Origin: Gracilaria gracilis
Lineage: Eukaryota; Rhodophyta; Florideophyceae; Gracilariales; Gracilariaceae
Direction: 5' to 3'
DNA length: 64,000 nt
Assembly (NCBI GenBank): GCA_030374805.1
Contig: JARGSG010000214.1
Span: forward strand, 186,001 to 250,000
Part shown: in pieces, positions 51,446 to 62,274 of the stretch
Numbering within the stretch: the first letter of the stretch is position 1
How the letters are laid out: the number at the start of each line of letters is the position of its first letter
Notes under the pieces: generated by a model
The model's database searches: none
The model's input: only the letters and a program-made list of their open reading frames with translations
Told to the model about the DNA's origin: nothing
Position numbers and translations under genes: made by a program

Positions 51446-52860
51446 CTATGGTTCCCGTGACTGTGGGTAATTGCACCAAAGAGCCTTCACGACAAGAGTG
51501 CCGTCTTCGGCGATACCTTCACCGACGACTATGTCGACGACCCATTCACGGTACTCGGCCGCTTGCTCCACAAGTTCCAGGGGATGAGCCTCTTCCGAAG
51601 CCTCATTCCTAACCAGTTGGACTTCAGGGTCAACAGAGACGTACTCAGGCGCCGCCCTGATGCAAGGGGGCTCTTGAGGAGGTTGTGGGTCCCGTACGGG
51701 TTCAGGAGTTGAAAGCCCATTCGGAGGGTGGCCAGCCTCGTCCCGGAGGGTTTGTGTATATATATCCCGAGAGGCTTTGGTGAAATGGTCGATGGAGACC
51801 GCATCGTGAAGGGTGCCATCCAATACGGTCAAAGTGGTGTCTGTAACTTTGACAACCGGGAAGGGACCAGTGGTGGGTGGTAAAAGCTTTCGGGTAGTGC
51901 TTTCGTCGTCTGCCGTTTCGGTCGATTTACGTGGCGGCTTGTCAAGGAGGACGTAGTCCCCAGAAGAAATGGAGGCCGTAAACCTTACATGGGAGTCAAA
52001 GTCAGCCTTGTACCGTTGTTGGGCTGCGTCCATCTTGGTCCTAGCCTTAGAAAGGAGGAACCGAATACGGTAGCGTGTTAGACATTTCACTGCTATCGAG
52101 TCCGGGTCCACAGGCCCAGCAGGAGACAAGGCCAATGTCGCGAGTTGTCGACTATGTCGGGAGGGTGACGCGTCAGAACCAAGTCAAAGGGCGTGGTTCT
52201 CGTTGTGCGATGGACTTTGGCATTGTATGGAAAGACCAATGGTTGGACCAGCTCGTCCCATCCGTGCTGATTTTCAGACACGTAATGTCTGACTCGAGTC
52301 ACGAGGGTCCGAGAAAGCCTTTCCGCCTGCCCGTTCGTTCGAGGTTGATACGCAGTCGTTAGTAGATGGCGTATACCCAGGTCCCCGCAAAGGGCTTCAA
52401 AGACCTTGGAAACAAACTAGGGACCATTACCCGTCAGTAGGAATTGAGGTGCCCCAAACAGGAATATCCAGTTCTCTAAGAAATCCCGCGAGATGTTGGT
52501 CGCCTCAGTGGCCCTAAGGGGGTATTGCTCATGACAATTGGAGAAGGGGTCTGTAATAACCAGGATGAACCTGTTGCCATGTTTGCTGTCAGAAAGGGGG
52601 CCCAAAATGTCCATGGCTACAAATTCCAGTGGACCCACTGTGGAAACTACTTGAGGAACTTCTGGTGCTTGTGCAGTGTCCCTCTGGGAGCTGCACAGAA
52701 GCGACAGTTTTTGACGGTCTGGTAGGCATCATTGGCCGTAAATGGCCAATAGAAGTCCCCACTTAGGGTCGCGTCCATCCTTCTCCGGCTAGGCTGTCTG
52801 GTTAAGCGAGGGTAGTGGGATAAGTAGAGGAGGCGGTCCCGTAGGGTAGTCTGTACCAAT
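51446..52860 (-). pseudogene. gypsy integrase with chromodomain-like C-terminus
   Basis: Reading down from 52860: HYPRLTRQPSRRRMDATL and CRFCAA belong to the HHCC zinc-binding domain. The core starts GPLEFVAMDILGPLSDS (first catalytic Asp) and continues APQFLLTGNGP, where active integrases have TDNG, so the second Asp is Gly here; a TAG follows immediately. After the frame resumes, NGQAERLSRTL supplies the catalytic Glu, then ENQHGWDELVQPLVFPYNAK. The C-terminal part (52135-51446) has a chromoviral GDYVLL...PFPVVKV...V block and ends in REWVVDIVVGEGIAEDGTLV plus VKALWCNY, resembling a chromodomain. The domain order is standard for chromoviruses. The active-site change and stops make it non-functional. 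Confidence 0.75.
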
Positions 52861-54250
52861 CGCTGGACTGCTCCATCCAGTGGCGAAGTTCTAGCGAGAA
52901 AACAATGGTGGTCGTACGCGAATCAGGACTGTGATTTCTCCGCATTCTCGGCTACTTTCTTGCACCAGAAGTCTTGCGACTGCTGCTCCAGAAATTCATG
53001 GACCGCCATCGGCATAGCTTTCTTCTGTTCGGATTAGACATCCATCGCTACTTCCAGTTCTGGGCTTTCCTCTGGTTTTTCTCAATCGAAAAGTACGTTC
53101 TCATACATGGTATCCCTTTCCCTAACAGTGGCCACCAGGCAATCATAGTTTCCAGAGAGTTCCAAGGCGAAGCATGGAATGTCGCCCTCGAGAGGTGTAT
53201 CGTCCAAATCATCAGTGGCCACACGAGACAATGAATCTGCCGCTTGGTGTTTGATGCCAGCGCGATGCACAACTTCGTACTCAAACTCTGAGAAACGAAG
53301 GCTCCACCGAGCTAGCCTCCAGCTAAAATCGGCCATATTGAGGAACCACCTAACTGAGTGATGATCGTTCCTAACCGTGAATTGGTCACCTTCTAGATAT
53401 GGCCTCAAGAGGAGTATCGCCCAAAAAACCGCGAGGCACTCCTTCTAGGTTGTGGTGTACTTGCGCTCAGCCAGTGAGGGGGAACGACTCCAATACCCTA
53501 CGGGCTTGTATTCTTTCCCATCGGGCTGCCCCTGCAGCAATGTATACCCAACTTGAGCGTTACAAGTGTCCGTGTCCAATATATAAGGACGACCTAGTAC
53601 AGGTACAACCAGAATGGGCGTGGCGATCAGAAGATCCCTTGAGTCCTGAAAGGCCTGATATTCCTCGTCGTTCAGTGTCCCAATGTGCTTTGGCTGTCTC
53701 TTTTCCCGCCTCCTATTGAGAGGAGGCGCAAGACGGACGAAATTCGGAACGAAGCGTCTGAAGACGTTGCATAGACCTACAAAGGACCCTATCTGCGTCT
53801 GGGTCGTGGGCGTCTTTGCCTGTCTGATGGCGTTGCATGTCCTTTGTGAGATTTGTAGTTTTCGAGGTCTCACGACGTATCCGAGGTAGTCTACCGAAGT
53901 TTGAGAGAAGAAACACTTCTCGATCTTCAGAGTAACAGCTGCGCCCTTCAAAAGGGTAGGGACCTGCCTGACGTGGTCAAAGTGCTTCTCTACAGATCGT
54001 GAATAGATGATCACGACGTCCAGGTACACGAGTGTGTACTTCCATTTGACCTTAATCAGGATAATGTTCAATGCTCTCTGAAAGGTGGTGAGAGCCTTCT
54101 TCAGCCCGAAAGGCATCCATGTAAAGCGGTTGAGACCCATATAGGATGTAAAGGTCGTCTTATCACGATCTTTGTCGGCAATTTTCACCTGCCAGTACCC
54201 TCTGTTGGCATCAAGGGTTGTAAAAATAGAAGCCTCCCCAAGCTAATTTA

Positions 54251-54664
54251 CCCAGTGGAAATCTGAGATACACATGTGATATTAGTTAGATATACTTGAA
54301 GCAGAACTTCTAAGGTTATGATACAATTCAGATAAGTTTTTAGTATATTGTTGAATTAGATATCATATCTGGGTGAGTCTCACGAAAGGTCTTGATATGG
54401 ATCTGATGTATTTAGGGTATAATTTTGAGGGAGATCTGATATGACAAATTTCAGAATTTATCGCACTTTTATCGGAAATGTAGGAAATAATACCAAAGAT
54501 ATATCACATATATATCAGTTCCACCTCTGGAATATATCAAAAGTTATCTGAACAGTATCCTTTCTAAATATCTTTCATATCTGAACGATAACAGTTTCAT
54601 TCCAATCCGACGTTCTGCAGAGATTTCATATCAATATCCAACCTGTATCACAGATTTCCACTGG
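54251..54664 (+). mobile_element. AT-rich MITE, copy 1 of a head-to-tail dimer
   Basis: 414 bp, starting CCCAGTGGAAATCTGAGATA and ending with the inverted form TATCACAGATTTCCACTGG, so it has terminal inverted repeats of about 20 bp. It is non-coding and very AT-rich, with many ATATC and GATATG words. It is fused without a spacer to the next copy. The left flank is TTTA. Confidence 0.82.
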
Positions 54665-55078
54665 CCCAGTGGAAACCTGGATACACATGTGATATGAGTT
54701 GGATATATTTGAAGCAGAATTTTTAAGGTTATGATATAGTTCAGATACGTGTTTAGTATATTGTTGAATTAGATATCGTATTTGGGTGAGTCTCACGAAG
54801 GGTCTTGATATGGATCTGATGTATTTAGGGTATAATTATGAAGGAGATCTGATATGATAAATTTCGGAATATACCGCACTTTTATCGGAAATGTAGGAAA
54901 TAGTACCAAAGATATATCACATATATATCAGTTTCACTTCTGGAATATATCAAAAGTTATCGGAACAGTATCCTTTCTAAATATCTTTCATACCTGAACG
55001 ATAAAAGTCTCATTCTAATCCTACGTCCTGCAGAGATATCATATCAATATCCAACCTGTATCACAGATTTCCACTGGG
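54665..55078 (+). mobile_element. AT-rich MITE, copy 2 of the dimer
   Basis: 414 bp in the same orientation as the preceding copy, starting CCCAGTGGAAACCTGGATAC and ending TTTCCACTGGG. The two differ by a few per cent. The dimer interrupts the reverse transcriptase between YPIP...DECITH and LGEASIF. No target duplication is visible around the dimer. Confidence 0.82.
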
Positions 55079-55708
55079 TGGGTTATACATTCGTCCATTC
55101 ATGGAATGGGGTATACATCCCGTGGAGTCACCGGATTGAGCTTGCCGTAATCAATGCGAAACCGCAAAATCCCGTCCTTCTTCAGGGGAAGAACTATGGG
55201 GCTTGCCCATTCGGCCTTAGAGGTTTCTATGACTCCGGGGTCCAGCAATCGCCGGACTTCAGTCTCTTCAGGTTCCGTCGCCTTGTGTCCCGCTGTATAG
55301 GGCGCTTGACATACCGGTTTTGATTCCGGTTCAAGCTTAACCCTATGGAGGGCCGCATCGATCTGACCAAGTGGGCCAGACCACATGTTTTCGAAATCCT
55401 GTTGAAGGTCCCAAATCTCTTCCCGATGGGAGAAGTATTGTTCGCCAATCTGTACGATGTCCTTCCAGTCTGGTTGTCCTTCCGAAGGGTTCTGAGCCAT
55501 ATTATCGTGTACAATGTTCCCTCATGGACTTTTCTCTCCTTCTTTAAGACTATACCTACTGGGCAAAGCTTCCAACGATGAAGTTACCCGTGGTGATGGG
55601 AGTGCTAACCTGATGACCATGTTCTTTGGCATACGTACTTCCCGATAGGTGAAGTTGCTAACCAGAACCCTAAAAGGGCGATTAAGAACGATGTGCATTG
55701 TAACATGA

Positions 55709-56123
55709 CCCAGTGGAAATCTGTGATACAGGTTGGATATTGATATGATATCTCTGCAGGACGTAGGATTAGAATGAAACTTTTATCGTACAGATATGAA
55801 AGATATTTAGAAAGGATACTGTTCCGATAACTTTTGAGATATTCCAGAAGTGGAACTGATATATATGTGGTATATCTTTGGTACTATTTCCTACATTTCC
55901 GATAAAAGGGTGATATATTCTGAAATTTGTCTTATCAGATCTCCCTCAAAATTGGACCCTAAATACATCAGATCCATATCAAGACCTTTCGTGAGACTCA
56001 CCGAAATATGATATCTAAATCAACAATATACTAAACACGTATCTGAATTGTATCATAACCTTACAAATTCTGCTTCAAGTGTATCCAACTCATATCACAT
56101 GTGTATCTCAGGTTTCCACTGGG
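55709..56123 (-). mobile_element. AT-rich MITE, copy 3, inverted, with ATGA duplication
   Basis: 415 bp in the opposite orientation to the dimer. It begins CCCAGTGGAAATCTGTGATA and ends GGTTTCCACTGGG. ATGA flanks it on both sides (55705-55708 and 56124-56127), a 4-bp target site duplication. The superfamily is unclear; 4-bp duplications are not those of Tc1/mariner (TA), hAT (8) or Mutator (9-11). Confidence 0.85.
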
Positions 56124-56149
56124 ATGAGCCATTAGGGAGAGATCTCTTG

Positions 56150-56713
56150 TTACCGTTTTCGAGTGGTTCTGTAAGATACCAAACCCGCAGTCTCGCAAGT
56201 GACAGATATTTCCAGTTGGGTCATGAGTGGAATAACCATCGGCCTAGCGAGGCGCACCTTATTAGAGAGAGTGTGGCGGGGGAGGTGCTCTACCACCTTC
56301 TTATCTCTCAAGGGGCCTTTTGAAGAGCCAGAGATAGCAAAAGGCGTTGACCCATAAACGGCGACTTCGCGTTCGCGAGAATAGATCGCCCGTACATGGC
56401 GGAAAATGAACGAAGTACCCAGGAGGACATCTGCGACCAAATCGGTGGCCGCGAAGAACGGAAATCGAACTGTCAGACTCCTGATCCGGGTATGTAGAGA
56501 GATTGCGCCCAGAAGGTTCATGGGCTTCTTCGACGCATTGAACACCCGTGGAGTTCTATTTGTTAGATGGCGCTTTTCATACCCAGGAGGGAGATGTTTG
56601 GCGTGAATGATATTTTGAACTGCTTTTGTATCCAAGATTCCCAAGAGGAATTTGGTGGTACGGTATATGACTCCCGTTTTCACCTGGATTTTGTAGTTTT
56701 TCTGGGTCATCAA
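56150..56713 (-). pseudogene. gypsy aspartic protease region
   Basis: The 187-codon frame contains TTKFLLGILDTKAVQNIIHA. In active retroelement proteases the motif is LDTGA; here the Gly is Lys (codons around 56632-56624). Later DLVADVLLGTSFIFRHV corresponds to the second conserved block (ILG), which closes the fold. The neighbours fit: gag upstream and reverse transcriptase downstream. A MITE (55709-56123) separates it from the start of the reverse transcriptase. Confidence 0.7.
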
Positions 56714-56799
56714 GAAGACTCCGTTCCATTCGGGTTCATCATTCTGAAAGGGCCCAGGAGGGCTACCGGTATGGGACTCATCAGGATCCCTTTGTGGGT

Positions 56800-58917
56800 T
56801 GAATTCTGATGTTTCCCGTGGGGCGAAGAAGGTTCCCCGAGAGGAAGGCGTCGCCTCTACGCCTCCTCCCTCTCGTTTCTCCGTGGGACCCCATTGTTAG
56901 GGCAGGTGTCTACCTCGTAGGTAAGAATCTGATTCACCTGTTCAGGACGGCCCTTTTGTCCATTAGGCACATTCAGCGATTTTGGAAGCGGGGTGGCACT
57001 TCGTGTCGAGGGCTGTCCCGTTGTGATTTGTGCACCCCACGAGGGACGTGGAGGGCCCTTCGGCCTGGATTTATAGTATCCTTCGGCCAAGCGCCGTTGG
57101 TAGTTGGACTCCCGAAATTGTAACAGAACATCCCGATAATGGGGTGGTAGCCACTCACAAGAAGGCCGAACCACGGACAAGCAGATACGACAGGGAGCCA
57201 CCCTGTTTGGTGACGCCTGTGCTGTCGAGTAGGAAGACGGCGTCGCCTGTGTCGGCGTCGGTGGGCCCCTTGGGGAAGTCGGTAGCTATTGAAGTATTCT
57301 AACATCCCGTTGGGGCTGTACTATGGATGGTGTGGACGTTCCCGTTGAGGGAAAAAAGGGTAGGGACCGAGGCGCACCTGGTTGGACTGCCAAAGCCACT
57401 GCATTTCCCTTCGCAAAATACACTCCCCAACCGGACTCATCTGCTTCAGTCGACACAAATAGAGATACTCGAGAAGAGGCCCGACGGGTTTGTGTTGTCT
57501 TTGCCACTTCCAGGGTTTTATGATACTTCTTGCCATCCCTATGAGCATCACCCAGCCCCTCGGCATAACTGACGAGTTGATGAAAAGCCATTTCGAAATG
57601 CATGAATGAATGATTCCGTACACTGGAACTGAGGGCGGGAAGGATTCCCTCCATGTAGAGGGTCTTGAGGCGGGTGTCTGTGAAGATGTTTCCCCAGCGG
57701 AGATTCTCCTGCCATTAGTGTTCTGCGTATTCTCTTTCTGACACCGCTGAGCTCTGACAGTGCTTGATTATGTCATGATAGGCCTCTGGTAGGATATCGT
57801 CAGTGGCATACACTTCAAGTAGGTAGTTGACCACTTCTGGATAGGATGTCGAAAGCTCCGAGCTTCGGATATGAACGACCCCAGATTCGTCTGTGATCTT
57901 GGCACTGACGGTGTCCCTTACGGGTCCGTCAAGGAAAACCCAGAACAGCCAGAGGGCTGCACCCTCATGAAAACCATTCTGCTCACACGCATTAGAAAGC
58001 GCAATATTAGATCTTTGCCCGTTGTCTTTTGTGTCATTTGTAGCTGCATACGCTTAGCTTAGAAACTGCATGGGCCACTGAGCAGTCATAAAGATTGCTC
58101 CTGTTGGCCGGTCGGTAGTACTTAAAACTCAGTATTTTTGCGAAATCCCAATTGTCGGGCCGTATACGGTATAAATTTGATACGTCCACCTCTGGGTCGG
58201 AGTCTTACAAATCACTCCACTCAGCATCATCGGCGGAACTTGAGTGCGAGTCATCCGAGTCGGAAAAGCCACGTCCCTTGGGGGTTGACTTTCTCCTGTT
58301 CCTACGTCGGCCTGGAGATCCTTTTCGTCCCGTTCTGTGACGACCTGATTAGGACACGCGACCGGTTCTCTTCTTTTTCCCTAGGGGAGGAGTTTCAGAG
58401 TTAGTTCTGTTAATATTGGGGTCCCTGGGGGTTTGAAATCTGCATCAGTCCCAGCGGGGATAGTGGGGGGTTGCCAAAACGACACAACCAGTTGACGTTT
58501 AATGTTTTGTTCTTGCCCACGGGAGACAATCTGCAGACTGCGCTGTACCTCAGTGTGCACACTGGTGGGAATAGCGCCGTCCATAACTCCAGAAGTAGTT
58601 ATCTTGGAAGAAACCAGATGGACAAGAGTGTCCGTCAGGGCTTCCACTTCTGCAAAGACCCTTTGGGGAATACGACGTTCAAACTCGAAAGCGACCATCA
58701 ATTCCAATACTAGCTTTAGGGCTATAAGTAGCCCACCAGGGAGGAGGGGAGGCTCCTCTCCAGTGTTCGCGGGCGGAGCGCCGGTCGAGTGATTGATCGG
58801 TACTTCTCTGTGGGGCTGCGGAGGTGTTTCCATGAAGGCATGCTGACGCATGGCCTCCAAACGATTCCAGAATTCAGTGGGTGCAGACTGACGGCGAAGA
58901 TTCACCGGGTTGCCCAC
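56800..58917 (-). pseudogene. gypsy gag
   Basis: The 178-codon frame 58917-58381 is a likely gag N-terminus (GNPVNLRRQSAPTEFWNRLE, ELMVAFEFERRIPQRVFAEV). Across stops the Ty3-type capsid domain follows between about 58000 and 57600: FHEGAALWLFWVFLDGP, VVNYLLEVYATDDILPEAYH, SSAVSEREYAEH and YMEGILPALSSSVRNHSF. The rest to 56.8 kb is Arg/Pro-rich with no intact CCHC knuckle. The capsid blocks support the call; the frame is broken in several places. Confidence 0.65.
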
Positions 58918-59224
58918 GGGAGGTAAGATCTCTCAATGATCACTTAGAGTGCTGTGGGCTTGCAAGTGGATATCCGGCGCGACTTCGACCGCGCCGTGAT
59001 CCCGAGGGGTCACAGTCATTATGGTATGCTCATTTGAAGAACCTGGAGGGGTGGTCATGATGGTAGGGCGAAAAGATTTCTGTCCGGCTTGCGGCAAGAA
59101 AATTCTAATTGGGCAAGTTCGAAACAACCAATAGATGGGAAATGCGGTAGGTGTAACCACAAAACTTTCCCAAGAGAGGGGCGGAACGGAATTGAACCAA
59201 GAACGTTCCACTACGGTTATTCTA

Positions 59225-59238
59225 GCTCAAGAGACCAA
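59225..59238 (-). promoter_or_regulatory. primer-binding site of the gypsy element
   Basis: In the element's sense (minus strand) the 5' LTR ends CTTCA. One T follows, and then TGGTCTCTTGAGC. A primer-binding site starts with TGG, complementary to the CCA of a tRNA, and lies within a few bases of the LTR. The matching tRNA 3' end would read GCTCAAGAGACCA. I cannot name the tRNA. Confidence 0.55.
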
Positions 59239-59689
59239 TGAAGTACACTCACGCGAGTGAGTATTAACAATGCGCAAGAAATAGGGATACCATGCGCAGC
59301 ACCTTAGTGGGGACAAAGGAGCGTGCAGCAACGATAACAACGGGGCAAGAGACAGGCGTGCAGCACCAGTAGCGGTGATAGAACGACAATATCTGAAACT
59401 AGAAGATGAAAAATCGGCTAGTGGGTGCTCGAGGTTTACCAAGGTCAGCTCTGCCCATCGGGAGGTGCTTAAGTACATCTCCGGGGGCAGCAGCCATGTG
59501 TCAAAACGGAATACACAATCTACCCATAAAACAATCTACCTACAAAGGGGGTCCCTGAGGACTGGCAAAACACAGTGCATGACCTCTACACGTGGTCATT
59601 TTAAGAGGCACCCTGTGTCCATAAACGATTTCAACTACGTACTATACATGCCCACAGGAGGGTCCGTTTTCCAGTTTCAAATTGTGACA
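59239..59689 (-). repeat. 5' LTR of the gypsy element (right copy)
   Basis: About 451 bp, starting TGAAGTACACTC on the plus strand and ending near TTGTGACA. Substitutions against the left copy are numerous, so the insertion is not recent. The inner border is fixed by the primer-binding site; the outer border is less certain. Confidence 0.78.
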
Positions 59690-59699
59690 CTGACTGTAA

Positions 59700-60495
59700 C
59701 CCAGGCAGAACTTTCTTTCATACAATGTTTACGATCCACTCAACAACACATCTAATTTTATTATATCATCATGGCTTTCTTAATGCATCGAAATTCTTTT
59801 GGACAAAATAACTTCAATAGTTTTCCGTTTTAAAAAGATCCAACGAAAACTCAACGACGCACGTCCTGTTCTGATGAATTTGGAAAAGAATGCATATGAG
59901 CTTCAATTCGATATCAGGAGGTTTCCCCGGCTAGTATATCAAACCAATTCATAGCGATTCAATTCATGAATGCGAGAGAACAATTCGTGAAGATTAGTTG
60001 ATGGAAAAGAAAAATATTTTTCCCGAACGCATTATTTACACTACATACACTTTCGTGAAAAAGTTGTAGAGTAATATTTCTAGACTTTGTGAATTTTGAT
60101 ATTGCGGATGGTTCGTAATTCAAGGAAGGAGAGCATCCTTTTCGACCGCTTGAGCACTGCCTTGAAAGATATTTGGGAAAGAGAAGACAAGACCCCCGAC
60201 GAGCATCTCTAAGAAACAGCGTGGATGGTATATATGTATATGTGTTTTTTTGCATTTCTTTCGTACAATATTATTTCTTAGACATTGGAGCATGGAAATG
60301 TCCCGGACAAGTCTTTTTGGTCACTGCCTGCTACTGTGTATTTGTGGAAAGCAATTTAATGAGCTTTTCTCTAAATTCAAGATGTTACTTTATTATATGC
60401 ATTTCCATTCTTCTAGTCCCTCCATCTTGAAGAACCATTAGCCAATGCCCCAGTTTTGCAAAGTGCTACCTTAAGGTTAATCGAGGCCACTCTTT
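59700..60495. other. no gene recognised
   Basis: AT-rich sequence between the 5' LTR and unit D. Frames of up to 98 codons on both strands have no motif. Confidence 0.45.
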
Positions 60496-60770
60496 GCAGC
60501 GTCGGTGTTCACGGAATGCTAGTTTAGTATGCTAGAACGTTAGTTATGAAAATAAAAGTCCAAAGAAACTAGCATTTTTGCATTTTGCGCTAGTTGGCAA
60601 GGCCAAAAAGTTTTTTTGGTAATAACATTTCCGTTCAGTGCAGTTCAAACTTCACCTACTGGAGTTGAAGGCTAGTTTGCAGTTCTTCTGCCACCACTCG
60701 TAACTTTACATTCACCACACTCGTCAAAAACACTCTAAATATTTACGAACCCACCACCAGCGCTCTCTTA

Positions 60771-61979
60771 TTACAACCCTGCATTGGGATTCTGAGTCTC
60801 AGTTTCCCTAAATTTCAAGTCGAAGAATTCCAACCGAACACTCTCTCCATTCTCTTGCACCCTCTTAGCCCCAAACCGGCTTCCAACCTCTCCCAGCCTC
60901 TTCTCCTCCTGCTCCTCCAGTACGCGCACCGCCATTCGGACAGCCGCCGCCACACAACCAAATTCCCACCCGGCAGCTGCTGCGGCACACACACCTCCCC
61001 ATCCTCGTCTACCATCACCCCACCCTTTCGCCTCTTCTCAGCCGACTTCCTCCAAACTCCCCTCCATCCCCTTCTCTGCTCCTCCCCCTCACATTCCCAT
61101 GTCAACAACGAGAGCCAGGCGTTACCGGTGACCCTTTCTCTCTTCCCGCTTCCCTCCAAACGCCTCCTTCCCTCATCAGCTCCTTCACCTCCAACAACAA
61201 TTGGCACGCCTTCTCCACTTGTCCCACTTGCGCCTTCAACACTTCCACACGTCCCTTCAGCCCCATATTCTCCTTTCTCAGCGTCAGCAGCTCCCTCCCA
61301 ACGCACTCTACTATCCCACTCACATGCCTTCCAGTCCCCATTCCAGCTAACTTCATCCTTTTGCGAATCGTCGAAATCAAATCCATTGGCACCCCAATCT
61401 CCGACACACTCAGCACCACCCCTCCCATCTCACCAACCATCTCAGAAAGCCAGTCGTCCAAATGCTGCTTCAGATCCTCTCCAAGCCTTTTCAACCGCTC
61501 CTCCATCTCCGCCGTAAAACTTCTCTCCGGTCCCCCATCTTCTCCACCCCCATCACCCCCACCGCCCTCTCCATCCCTACTTCGCTCCTTCTCCCCCATG
61601 CAAACCTTGTCCCCAACCTCCTCCTTCCTTCCCGGTGGCGTCTCTAGTACCTACGTCCGGTAAAGCAGAGCCACTAGCTCCTCGTCTTCGACGTACCCAT
61701 TTGACATCCCAGGAATAAACGGCGGTTCAGGATAACGAAGATAGATAAGAACAAGCGAGATGAACCTAACAGTTGCTGCACTCCTCCCCACTCCACACAC
61801 CCGTGGCCCTGTCGGTTACACACCCACTTGCGCTGCACAACTTTTTGTAATCCATTCACATCCACTTCTATTTCCCGGCCATTCCACACAATTTCCATTT
61901 TTCCCCTAGAAATCTCCACATTTTCCCAACCTCGGTCCATACCATATCCCAATGAAACCCCTGATTCACCACCTCTCAA
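60771..61979 (-). pseudogene. coiled-coil protein of unit D, frameshifted
   Basis: From 61979 a frame with RGGESGVSLGYGMDRGWENV and VVQRKWVCNRQGHG corresponds to the region upstream of copy A's long frame. SNGYVEDEELVALLYRT (about 61710-61660) and then 61599-61102 give ERSFTAEMEERLKRLGEDLK, DDWLSEMVGEMGGVVLSVSE and the heptad region LLTLRKENMGLKGRVEVLKA. A frameshift near 61100 and another near 61000 lead to the common end, LEEQEEKRLGEVGSRFGAKR and FRETETQNPNAGL (60771). The shared blocks with units A and B define the conserved parts of this unknown protein. The copy is broken. Confidence 0.6.
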
Positions 61980-62274
61980 CTACCAACGGTACCATGAACT
62001 CTTAATTTCTATGCTTTATTTCACTGCATACCTTCTCATAACCACACTCCTCGACCCTACCTCCTGTACAGCCCTGCTGCCCATTTTTTTCCGTAACCGA
62101 ATCACACAAATCCCCTTATCCCGTGGAACACTTTCTTTTTTGACCAAAACAACAGCCCAGTCGTGTACTTAAAGCTTTCCCCACTCCTTAGAATGTAGAC
62201 CACATTCCTTCCACAGCTACCAGCACCCGACACCCTCCAACAGCCCATACCTTCAATCAAACAAACCCCTCACA

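Larger units (their letters stand above)
53082..55500 (-). pseudogene. gypsy reverse transcriptase and RNase H, interrupted by a MITE dimer
   Basis: From 55500 down: EWASPIVLPLKKDGILRFRI and DYGKLNPVTPRDVYPIP form the start of the reverse transcriptase. The frame is then cut by two AT-rich MITE copies (55078-54251) and resumes GEASIFTTLDANRGYWQVKI, SYMGLNRFTWMPFGLKKALT and TLVYLDVVIIYSRS. The catalytic motif is YLDV (codons around 54026-54015) instead of YLDD. RNase H follows, with PYILDTDTCNAQVGYTLLQG, VGYWSRSPSLAERKYTTT, and after a frame change DQFTVRNDHHSVRWFLNMAD, HRAGIKHQAADSLSRV, ending near 53082. Both the MITE insertion and the YLDV change abolish activity. Confidence 0.82.
46986..59689 (-). 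mobile_element. Ty3/gypsy LTR retrotransposon, 12.7 kb, with antisense reading region
   Basis: Two direct repeats bound a block whose minus strand codes in order for gag, protease, reverse transcriptase, RNase H and integrase with a chromodomain-like end (58.9 to 51.4 kb). About 3.4 kb between the integrase and the left (3') LTR holds an opposite-strand reading region. Both LTRs start TG on the plus strand. A primer-binding site follows the right (5') LTR, and AAGAAGGGGAA (minus strand, 47438-47428) next to the left LTR is a plausible polypurine tract. No matching target duplication is visible (GGTAT left, CTGAC right), so the flanks may be rearranged. Three MITEs are inserted in it. The coding part has many stops and frameshifts. 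Confidence 0.85.

Noticed and set aside
59160-59238. tRNA-like sequence on the minus strand (GGTTCAATTCC inside)
   Set aside because: The arms around it do not pair as a T-stem and no acceptor stem closes; the CCA next to the LTR is better explained as the primer-binding site.
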